A stretch of DNA of 5,161 nucleotides from positions 4,365-9,525 of the forward strand of contig DCLG01000055.1 of NCBI GenBank assembly GCA_002320935.1, written 5' to 3'. Source of the DNA: Pedobacter sp. UBA1654 (GTDB taxonomy: Bacteria > Bacteroidota > Bacteroidia > Sphingobacteriales > Sphingobacteriaceae). Position 1 is the stretch's first letter, and each line of letters starts with the position of its first letter. Shown in pieces: positions 1 through 5,161 of this stretch. Below the pieces are notes generated by a model. The model did no database searches, was not told the origin of the DNA, and was given only the letters and a program-made list of their open reading frames with translations. Made by a program: the position numbers and the translations under genes.

Positions 1-399
1 GGTTTTATGACGTTTACGGCAGTATTATTTGTACTTGCAAATAACCTGCTGCCATATATCTATACAGAGGATACTGCCGTTATTCAGATCGCCGCACAGC
101 TACTCATCATTGCCGGTTTCTTCCAGCTCTTTGATGGTACACAAGTGGTAGGACTGGGTGTTCTGCGTGGCATTGGCGACGTAAACATTCCAACGCTGAT
201 CACCTTTGTTGCTTACTGGATCATTGGTATTCCTTTAGGTTATATTTTGGGCATTAAACTTGGGATGGGTGTAAATGGTATCTGGTATGGTCTTACCTTC
301 GGATTACTAACCGCTTCCATCCTCTTGTTCCTGCGATTTCAGAAGAAAACACGCGCCTTAGTCAGCACAAGCCAATCCTATTCGCCGCAAACTAAATAA
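1..399 (+). CDS. MATE-family multidrug/cation antiporter, C-terminal part (5' end outside window)
   Basis: This is the last 132 codons of an inner-membrane transporter. The frame is open from base 1, so the first ATG at base 7 is internal and not the true start. About four hydrophobic segments are visible (residues about 3-22, 27-50, 60-84 and 88-109), matching the last helices of the twelve-helix MATE fold. The stretch GVLRGIGDVNIPTLIT followed by YWIIGIPLGY is the typical conserved region of NorM/MdtK-like proteins in their C-terminal half. Known members export drugs, dyes or metabolites in exchange for Na+ or H+; the substrate cannot be read from this fragment. The protein ends in a short polar tail (residues about 110-132), as is usual. 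The gene ends at a TAA and is followed by an 89-bp gap, so it is probably transcriptionally separate from the kinase gene. Family is confident; the exact subfamily is not. Confidence 0.9.
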   Translation, partial: GFMTFTAVLFVLANNLLPYIYTEDTAVIQIAAQLLIIAGFFQLFDGTQVVGLGVLRGIGDVNIPTLITFVAYWIIGIPLGYILGIKLGMGVNGIWYGLTFGLLTASILLFLRFQKKTRALVSTSQSYSPQTK

Positions 400-443
400 A
401 ATGACACATCAGGGCTTTTGAACGGCAGAAGATCAGGGCCCGC

Positions 444-475
444 TTTAGGAAATATCATTTAAAATTCTAATTTTG
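444..475 (+). promoter_or_regulatory. Candidate Bacteroidota promoter for the histidine kinase gene
   Basis: TAATTTTG at 468-475 fits the Bacteroidota -7 consensus TAnnTTTG exactly. A poor -33 match (TTTA, 444-447) lies 20 bp upstream. The element ends 13 bp before the ATG at 489, so the transcript would have a leader of only a few bases. This is consensus matching in an AT-rich stretch, so the -33 half in particular is tentative. Confidence 0.4.
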
Positions 476-489
476 TTATGCAAACATAA
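476..489 (+). repeat. Short inverted repeat over the kinase start codon
   Basis: TTATG (476-480) and CATAA (485-489) are perfect inverted copies separated by CAAA. G475 with T490 and T474 with G491 could add wobble pairs in RNA. The second arm runs into the first base of the kinase ATG. A five-base arm is short enough to occur by chance, and it would be only partly transcribed if the promoter call is right, so any regulatory role is speculative. Confidence 0.2.
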
Positions 490-1895
490 TGAGGAATTTA
501 AAAGAAGATATAAAAAAACTATACCGTACCTCAGCGCTCGAAAAGCTCATCATCGCAAAAGAGATCAGGAAAGTGAACCTCATTCGTTCCTTGATGCTCA
601 GTGGTCTATGCGTGCCAATTGCACTGGTACTTTCGCTGACGTATGCCCATGCGTCCGATTCGGATACGCTATCGTTCATGGATTGGCAACGGCAGATCCT
701 GACTTTGAACTTTGTTGTAGGTTTTGTCTCCTCCATTCTCTTCCTGTTAAGTCTGCTTGCATACTACAGACCCGAATACAGACATAAACTACGGCACCTT
801 CCCCACATCATCTTGCTGATGGTTGGGCTTTGGGGAACCATTTGCACCATCTATGATCAGGCGGTTACCGACAACATCGTAGGCTTTCTCATCATTTCTG
901 TCGTTTGTTCAATGATCCTGCTAATACAACCATTAAGATTGTTGCTCTACCTCTTCCTTGTCTTCCTGGTTTTTGCTTATGGAACGAGTCAGGCCCAGGA
1001 TGACCCTACCATTCTGGTGTCGAATTTAACGGTGGGCCTGATTACCCTCATCATCTGCCTGGGACTATCAACGATCCAATGGCGTGGCTCACTGAGGGCA
1101 TTTAAACAGCGGCGCGTGATCAAAGCGCAGAAAAAAGAACTGGAGGAAAACTACCAGGCACTCCTCAAATCCAGTCGGGAACTTAAAGAGGCAAACGAAA
1201 CCAAAGATAAATTCTTCTCCATACTGGCGCATGACCTGCGTGGACCAATATCTTCTACACTGGCTTTAACGGAACTGCTTGAAGAAGGGTTTTTTGAAGA
1301 AGACGAATCCGAAAGAAAACGCATGTATAAATTGCTTCAGACGAGTCTTTTTACGACAGGAAAACTTCTGGAGAACGTACTGTTATGGTCAAGGAGCCAG
1401 ACAGGCAACATCAGTTTCAAACCACGTACCATTAATGTTTTCGCTGCTATGGAAGCAAACATCAACTTGTTGAAGATCATGGCGGCTCAAAAGGATATCC
1501 GCATCATCAATCAGGTAGATTCAGGCATAAACATCACCGGCGATGAAGATATGATCAATACGGTATTCCGGAACCTGATCTCAAATGCCATCAAATTCAC
1601 ACCAAACTTCGGGAAAATTGAAGTTGTATCCGGTTACAACATCCAGGAAAATGGTGGTAAACAGGCTACGATCTCCGTAATAGATTATGGTGTGGGTATG
1701 AATGAAAAGATCTTAAAAGGCCTTTTCCGGGCAGACAGTAAAACCGCTACGCCGGGCACCAATAATGAAACCGGAACGGGTTTGGGACTAGTGCTCTGCA
1801 AGGAGTTTGTACAGAAACATGCCGGCGATATCCAGGTAAAAAGCAAGGAAGCGGAAGGCAGTACCTTTACGGTCATATTGCCCTTAAACAACTGA
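489..1895 (+). CDS. Membrane sensor histidine kinase, six predicted TM segments, orphan
   Basis: This 468-residue protein is a two-component sensor kinase that should autophosphorylate on histidine and pass phosphate to a response regulator. A basic N-terminal stretch (1-33) precedes six hydrophobic segments at about 34-54, 71-92, 105-123, 130-147, 149-165 and 177-196. The basic loops YYRPEYRHKLRH and the run after residue 197 fit a cytoplasmic N-terminus and kinase core. A charged helix, probably a coiled coil (about 205-240), leads into HisKA with the H-box FSILAHDLRGPIS (phospho-acceptor His248, followed by Asp249). The HATPase_c domain shows the N-box NLISNAIKFT (Asn362, Asn366), the G1 box DYGVGM (Asp399) and the G2 box GTGLGLVLCKEF (429-440). 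All catalytic motifs are intact, so it should be active. There is no PAS, HAMP or periplasmic sensor domain, so the signal is unknown. No response regulator lies on either side. The ATG at 489 was chosen because it sits just after a promoter-like octamer and gives a basic N-terminus; Met36 is inside the first TM segment and less likely. No Shine-Dalgarno sequence is visible. Confidence 0.93.
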   Translation: MRNLKEDIKKLYRTSALEKLIIAKEIRKVNLIRSLMLSGLCVPIALVLSLTYAHASDSDTLSFMDWQRQILTLNFVVGFVSSILFLLSLLAYYRPEYRHKLRHLPHIILLMVGLWGTICTIYDQAVTDNIVGFLIISVVCSMILLIQPLRLLLYLFLVFLVFAYGTSQAQDDPTILVSNLTVGLITLIICLGLSTIQWRGSLRAFKQRRVIKAQKKELEENYQALLKSSRELKEANETKDKFFSILAHDLRGPISSTLALTELLEEGFFEEDESERKRMYKLLQTSLFTTGKLLENVLLWSRSQTGNISFKPRTINVFAAMEANINLLKIMAAQKDIRIINQVDSGINITGDEDMINTVFRNLISNAIKFTPNFGKIEVVSGYNIQENGGKQATISVIDYGVGMNEKILKGLFRADSKTATPGTNNETGTGLGLVLCKEFVQKHAGDIQVKSKEAEGSTFTVILPLNN

Positions 1896-1944
1896 TAAAG
1901 GCCATTTGTCTTTTCTTCTAAACACATTTAACTTATAGTCGTTT

Positions 1945-1960
1945 GATACATAATTGTATC
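1945..1960. repeat. Inverted repeat GATACA-N4-TGTATC in the galK promoter region
   Basis: The arms GATACA (1945-1950) and TGTATC (1955-1960) are perfect inverted copies around the spacer TAAT. The right arm overlaps the first four bases of the candidate -7 element of galK. The position suits an operator for a dimeric regulator. It is not a convincing terminator for the kinase gene, because the stem is short and AT-rich and no T-run follows. No second copy was noticed in the window. Confidence 0.4.
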
Positions 1961-1964
1961 TTCG
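1957..1964 (+). promoter_or_regulatory. Candidate -7 promoter element of galK
   Basis: TATCTTCG differs at one base from the Bacteroidota -7 consensus TAnnTTTG and ends 16 bp before the galK ATG. No clean -33 TTTG lies at the usual distance: TTTG at 1942-1945 is only 11 bp away, and TTTAAC at 1928-1933 is about 23 bp away and imperfect. The 85-bp gap after the kinase stop and the lack of any other candidate support a promoter here. Confidence 0.4.
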
Positions 1965-1980
1965 TTAAAAATGATCATCC

Positions 1981-3132
1981 ATGAAAGAAGCGTTAATCCA
2001 ACAGTTTACGGAACTATACCAAAAAGAGCCGGCAGCAACCTACTTTACACCTGGAAGGGTGAACCTGATCGGTGAACATATTGATTACAACGGGGGGCTG
2101 GTGTTGCCTGCGGCCATAACCCTGGGCACAACATTATGTATAGCGCCAAATGATGATAACGTATTCCGCTTTAAGAGTCTTAATCTTCCCGATACACACA
2201 CCATTGAAGTAAGCTCCGGCTACCAGAAAGATGGTAATGCATGGTTCAATTATCCATTGGGCATTATTAATCTGCTCACAGAAGCAGGTAAGAAACTTAG
2301 CGGCTTCGATTTTCTGTTCCATGGGAATATCCCGGTGAGTTCAGGTTTATCCTCTTCAGCCTCAATCGAAGTTTTAACCGCCTATGCTTTCAACGATCTT
2401 CTTGATCTTGGTTATACACGACTGGAAATCGCAGTTATGGGGCAAAAGGTGGAGAACGACTTTATTGGTGTGCACTCCGGCATCATGGATCAGTTTGCAG
2501 TCGCATTTGGTGAGAAAGATCAGGCGATCCTGTTGAATTGCGATACGCTGAAGCATATCATGGTGGACTGCAAGCTTGGCAATTACAATCTTGCGAACAT
2601 CAATACCAATAAGTCCAGAAAGCTGGAAGAATCCAAATACAATGAGCGTGTAGAAGAATGTAGTCAAGCCTTACAGGCCCTGAATCAGGAAATTACCTTA
2701 CATAACCTTTGCGAGTTAAGTGCAGAGAAGTTCGCCCTGCACAAGCACCTGATTACCGATCCGGTAATTCTGGACCGTGCGACACACGTGATCACGGAAA
2801 ATGACCGGGTGCAGTTTGCTGCAAAAGCCTTGGGTTTACAGGATCTGGAAGCATTTGGACGTTTAATGTACGCATCGCACCAGTCGCTGAAGGAGCTTTA
2901 TGAGGTTTCCGGAAAAGAGCTCGACACGATCGTGGAGTTCTGTCAGCAGTATCCGCAGGTAATTGGTGCAAGAATGACCGGCGCTGGCTTTGGCGGTTGC
3001 GCCATTGCATTACTTGAAAAAGGCTATGAAGAAGATTTTACAGAGCAACTTAATGCCTACTATGTAGAACGAATAGGTTATAAAGCTGAGGTGTACATCT
3101 CCGAAATCGGTGATGGTGCAAGGAAGATTTAA
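1981..3132 (+). CDS. galK: Galactokinase
   Basis: GalK phosphorylates alpha-D-galactose with ATP to galactose-1-phosphate, the committing step of the Leloir pathway, in the cytoplasm. The 383-residue length is typical. All GHMP-kinase motifs are present: the galactokinase signature PGRVNLIGEHIDYNGG (24-39), the ATP-binding loop PVSSGLSSSAS (118-128), and the C-terminal glycine motif RMTGAGFGGC (331-340). By alignment from memory with characterised galactokinases, Arg26 and Asp170 (in GIMDQF) are the catalytic pair and Glu32, His33 and Asp35 contact galactose. The signature has Ile34 where many bacterial enzymes have Thr; this is also seen in other GHMP galactokinases and should not matter. 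The ATG at 1981 places the signature at the usual distance from the N-terminus; another ATG at 1971 is out of frame. No galT, galE, mutarotase or sugar transporter gene is in the window, so galK is isolated here. The RNA methyltransferase gene follows after 14 bp and may be partly co-transcribed. Confidence 0.97.
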   Translation: MKEALIQQFTELYQKEPAATYFTPGRVNLIGEHIDYNGGLVLPAAITLGTTLCIAPNDDNVFRFKSLNLPDTHTIEVSSGYQKDGNAWFNYPLGIINLLTEAGKKLSGFDFLFHGNIPVSSGLSSSASIEVLTAYAFNDLLDLGYTRLEIAVMGQKVENDFIGVHSGIMDQFAVAFGEKDQAILLNCDTLKHIMVDCKLGNYNLANINTNKSRKLEESKYNERVEECSQALQALNQEITLHNLCELSAEKFALHKHLITDPVILDRATHVITENDRVQFAAKALGLQDLEAFGRLMYASHQSLKELYEVSGKELDTIVEFCQQYPQVIGARMTGAGFGGCAIALLEKGYEEDFTEQLNAYYVERIGYKAEVYISEIGDGARKI

Positions 3133-3133
3133 T

Positions 3134-3141
3134 TACCTTTG
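3134..3141 (+). promoter_or_regulatory. Candidate -7 promoter element of the RNA methyltransferase gene
   Basis: TACCTTTG fits the Bacteroidota TAnnTTTG consensus exactly. It begins one base after the galK stop codon and ends five bases before the ATG at 3147, so transcription would begin at or next to the start codon. No good -33 match is visible in the galK 3' end. If real, it lets the methyltransferase gene be expressed independently of galK. Confidence 0.45.
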
Positions 3142-3146
3142 CGGCC

Positions 3147-3698
3147 ATGCAAAAATTAAAACTAGATGATCTGAACCGCGTCAGCGTAGAAGCTTTCAAG
3201 GAACAGGAGAAATTACCGGTTGTCGTGTTACTGGATAATGTGCGCAGCATGCATAATGTTGGCTCGGTGTTCCGCACGGCAGATGGTTTTTCTATCGAGA
3301 AGCTTTACCTCTGCGGCATCACCGCCCGACCGCCCCACCGCGAAATTGAGAAAACCGCTTTAGGTGCTACGGAATCGGTAGAATGGGTTCATGTTGATGA
3401 CACCCTCGAAGCGATTGCGACCTTAAGAGCTGAAGGCTACCAGATCATTGCCATCGAACAAGCCAAAGGCAGCACGATGCTGAATACCTTTCAGCCTGCA
3501 CAAGATGCCAAATACGCTTTGATATTCGGAAATGAAGTTAATGGTGTGAGCGATGCAGTAATGGCTCAAATCGACGGCTGTATAGAGATTCCGCAATTCG
3601 GGACCAAACACTCTTTCAATATTGTAATATCCGCAGGGATCGTCCTATGGGACTTCTTTGCGAAGCTAAGGCTTAATAACAACTCAGCACAGGCTTAA
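3147..3698 (+). CDS. SpoU/TrmH-family RNA 2'-O-ribose methyltransferase
   Basis: This 183-residue protein belongs to the SPOUT (knotted alpha/beta) superfamily, which transfers a methyl group from S-adenosylmethionine to a ribose 2'-OH in tRNA or rRNA. The three SpoU motifs are in order: motif 1 DNVRSMHNVGSVFRTADG (30-47), motif 2 ALIFGNEVNGVS (124-135) and motif 3 IEIPQFGTKHSFNIVISAGI (146-165). Asn37, Arg43, Glu130, Ser156 and Asn158 have the same relative spacing as the residues I recall as important in Thermus TrmH (tRNA Gm18), with the motif 1 Arg as catalytic residue; motif 3 reads SFN rather than the common SLN. A 25-residue N-terminal extension and a short tail after the knot make it longer than a minimal TrmL and close to TrmH. 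The target nucleotide cannot be assigned, so no symbol is given. The ATG at 3147 follows the galK stop by 14 bp. The stop codon lies in the loop of the downstream terminator hairpin. Confidence 0.9.
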   Translation: MQKLKLDDLNRVSVEAFKEQEKLPVVVLLDNVRSMHNVGSVFRTADGFSIEKLYLCGITARPPHREIEKTALGATESVEWVHVDDTLEAIATLRAEGYQIIAIEQAKGSTMLNTFQPAQDAKYALIFGNEVNGVSDAVMAQIDGCIEIPQFGTKHSFNIVISAGIVLWDFFAKLRLNNNSAQA

Positions 3699-3711
3699 GG
3701 CCTGCGCTGAG
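3683..3711. terminator. Shared hairpin terminator between convergent genes
   Basis: The 12-base arms CTCAGCACAGGC (3683-3694) and GCCTGCGCTGAG (3700-3711) pair around the loop TTAAG, with one non-matching position (A3689 against C3705). In plus-strand RNA this is an A-C mismatch, and the following sequence CTCATTCTA is only mildly U-rich. In minus-strand RNA the same position is a G-U wobble, so the stem is unbroken, and it is followed by UUGUUAUU (3682 down to 3675), a better terminator tail. It should therefore stop gltD transcription well and the methyltransferase transcript less well. The methyltransferase TAA lies in the loop, and the gltD stop is 10 bp from the right arm. Confidence 0.8.
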
Positions 3712-3721
3712 CTCATTCTAA

Positions 3722-5161
3722 TCAGGCATAGGGAATGCCATCTTTGGTGGGTAATTTGCTATAATCCATTAAGTATTCATCAACCTTACGGGCAGCCTCG
3801 CGGCCTTCAGAGATGGCCCAAACCACGAGCGACTGGCCCCTTCTCATATCACCTGCTGTGAAGATCTTTGGGATGCTGGTTTGATACCTACCTTCATCCG
3901 CTTTCACGTTTCCGCGGTTATCCAGATCCACACCAAGTTTTTCCAGTAAACCTTCTTTTTGCGGGTGTAAAAAGCCCATGGCTAAAAGTACCAGCTGACA
4001 AGGCAATTCGCGTTCGGTACCAGGCACTTCTTTAAAGTTCAGCGCTCTACCATTTGCATCCATCTCCCACTGCACTTCAACGACTTTCAGGCCTTTAAGC
4101 TGTCCGGCTTCATCCATGATGAACTCCTTACTGTTGATGCCCCATGCGCGCTGGCAACCCTCTTCATGCGAAGAAGTCACCTTAAGTAGCATTGGGTAAG
4201 TTGGCCAGGGCATATTTGGTGTACGTTTCTCAGGTGGCATTGGCATGATCTCGAACTGCATTACGGATTTTGCACCCTGACGATTGGAAGTTCCAATACA
4301 ATCAGAACCGGTGTCACCACCACCGATCACGATCACGTCTTTGCCCATGGCAGAGATCGCGTCACCATTGATCGGAAAATTGCGCACTTTCTTATTCTGC
4401 TGCTTCAGGAAGTCCATTGCGAAATGGATGCCTTTTGCCTCACGACCTTTGATCGGCAGATCACGTGGAATGGTTGAACCGCCTGCAAGCACGATCGACT
4501 GATACTCGCGCAATAGCGTGCTGATCTCTACATTCTGACCAACGTTTGCATTGCATTTGAAGATCACGCCTTCTTTCTCCATCAGGTTGATTCTGCGGCG
4601 CACCACATCCTTTTGAAGTTTGAAATCAGGGATACCGTAGTTCAATAAACCACCCGGTGTATCGTCGCGTTCAAAAACCGTCACCTCATGACCAGCCTTA
4701 TTCAGCTGCGCTGCAGCAGCCATTCCTGCAGGACCTGATCCAATCACAGCAACCTTTTTACCGGTTCTGATCAGCGGTGGTTCCGCTTTGATGAAGCCTT
4801 TTGCAAAAGCCATCTCGATGATGTGCTTTTCGATTTCCTCAATGGAAACTGGTGATTTATTGATGCCGAGTACGCAAGCCGATTCACATGGCGCAGGACA
4901 AATCCTTCCGGTAAATTCCGGGAAGTTATTGGTACTTAGGAGGATATTTGATGCCAACTCCCATTCACCTTTATATACAGCATCATTAAATTCCGGGATC
5001 ACGTTGCCTAGTGGGCAGCCCGACATACAGAAGGGCACGCCACAATCCATACAACGTGCAGCTTCATGGTTCAGGTTTTCCGCTTCACGTTGCTGTACAA
5101 ATTCATTATAGTGGTCGATACGGGATCCTGGATCCTGCTTCACTGGAGCGGTACGCTCATA
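3722..5161 (-). CDS. gltD: Glutamate synthase small (beta) subunit, 5' end outside window
   Basis: GltD takes electrons from NADPH through FAD and passes them via iron-sulfur clusters to the large subunit GltB, which makes two glutamates from glutamine and 2-oxoglutarate in the cytoplasm (GOGAT ammonia assimilation). The frame is open to the right edge. The visible 479 residues begin YERTAPV, which fits the start of known GltD proteins, so only about ten residues are missing. A GTG at 5143-5141 is an internal Val codon, not the start. Numbering from the first visible residue, the N-terminal cluster-binding region has Cys37, 40, 45 and 49 (CMDCGVPFCMSGC) and Cys88, 92 and 96 (CPAPCESAC). The FAD-binding loop is VIGSGPAG (139-146), the NADPH-binding loop is VIGGGDTG (278-285), and the C-terminal FAD motif is FTAGDMRRGQS (434-444). 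All motifs are intact and the length matches the family. It ends in TGA close to the shared terminator. gltB is expected upstream, beyond the window. Confidence 0.97.
   Translation of the reverse strand, partial: YERTAPVKQDPGSRIDHYNEFVQQREAENLNHEAARCMDCGVPFCMSGCPLGNVIPEFNDAVYKGEWELASNILLSTNNFPEFTGRICPAPCESACVLGINKSPVSIEEIEKHIIEMAFAKGFIKAEPPLIRTGKKVAVIGSGPAGMAAAAQLNKAGHEVTVFERDDTPGGLLNYGIPDFKLQKDVVRRRINLMEKEGVIFKCNANVGQNVEISTLLREYQSIVLAGGSTIPRDLPIKGREAKGIHFAMDFLKQQNKKVRNFPINGDAISAMGKDVIVIGGGDTGSDCIGTSNRQGAKSVMQFEIMPMPPEKRTPNMPWPTYPMLLKVTSSHEEGCQRAWGINSKEFIMDEAGQLKGLKVVEVQWEMDANGRALNFKEVPGTERELPCQLVLLAMGFLHPQKEGLLEKLGVDLDNRGNVKADEGRYQTSIPKIFTAGDMRRGQSLVVWAISEGREAARKVDEYLMDYSKLPTKDGIPYA

Noticed and set aside
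408..441. Direct repeat ATCAGGGC (408-415 and 432-439) and a 6-bp hairpin (415-431) after the MATE gene
   Set aside because: The stem contains a wobble and has no T-run behind it, so it is not a convincing terminator. An 8-base repeat occurring twice is too little to call a repeat element or operator.
473..787. Open frame overlapping the start of the kinase gene in another plus-strand frame, and a minus-strand frame over the same region
   Set aside because: Both lie inside the well-supported kinase coding sequence, have no family features, and their composition looks like out-of-frame translation.
1279..1302. Nine-base direct repeat TTGAAGAAG flanking a run of six T inside the kinase gene
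   Set aside because: It is in frame and encodes an acidic loop (EEGFFEEDE) in the expected hairpin turn of the HisKA domain. There is no sign of a frameshift.
1942..1964. TTTG at 1942-1945 as the -33 element of galK
   Set aside because: Only 11 bp separates it from the -7 candidate, much shorter than the spacing usual in Bacteroidota promoters.
2134..3277. Several minus-strand open frames of 62-97 codons opposite galK and the start of the methyltransferase gene
   Set aside because: They lie opposite coding sequence with strong motifs, show no recognisable domain, and have no promoter of their own that I could identify.
4284..5111. Plus-strand open frames opposite gltD
   Set aside because: They mirror the strongly supported gltD frame and show no protein-like features.
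1..5161. Search for CRISPR arrays, insertion sequences, tRNA or rRNA genes, riboswitches, toxin-antitoxin pairs and phage or defence genes
   Set aside because: No regularly spaced repeats, transposase motifs, tRNA cloverleaf or unexplained long frames were seen. Nearly all bases are covered by housekeeping-type genes, with gaps under 100 bp.

Overview
The window looks like ordinary chromosome from a member of the Bacteroidota, most likely a Sphingobacteriaceae-type organism (Pedobacter or a relative). The basis is the flavour of the proteins, the lack of Shine-Dalgarno sequences before the start codons, and octamers fitting the Bacteroidota -7 promoter element (TAnnTTTG or a close variant) just upstream of three of the genes. 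Base composition is moderate and looks even across the window. The genus assignment is an inference; no rRNA or other marker gene is present.

Layout, left to right: (1) the 3' end of a MATE-family multidrug/cation antiporter gene, cut by the left edge (+); (2) an 89-bp gap with a candidate promoter; (3) a membrane histidine kinase with six predicted transmembrane segments and no response regulator beside it (+); (4) an 85-bp gap with a candidate promoter overlapped by an inverted repeat; (5) a complete galactokinase gene, galK (+); (6) after only 14 bp, a SpoU/TrmH-family RNA 2'-O-ribose methyltransferase gene (+) with a promoter-like octamer in that gap; (7) a strong hairpin acting as shared terminator between convergent genes; (8) the small subunit of glutamate synthase, gltD, on the minus strand, running off the right edge and lacking only its first residues.

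The genes do not form one obvious pathway. The MATE protein exports small molecules, the kinase senses an unknown signal, GalK commits galactose to the Leloir pathway, the methyltransferase modifies tRNA or rRNA, and GltD supplies electrons from NADPH for ammonia assimilation with GltB, which would be expected just beyond the right edge. The only plausible co-transcription is galK with the methyltransferase gene, because of their short spacing.

I looked for repeats, CRISPR arrays, mobile elements, RNA genes, toxin-antitoxin pairs and unexplained open frames and found none I could support. There is no clear sign of an undescribed system. The best leads are small: the dyad over the galK promoter, the very short leaders, the orphan kinase, and a terminator whose loop contains the stop codon of the gene upstream. 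There is no gene-free stretch longer than 300 bases.
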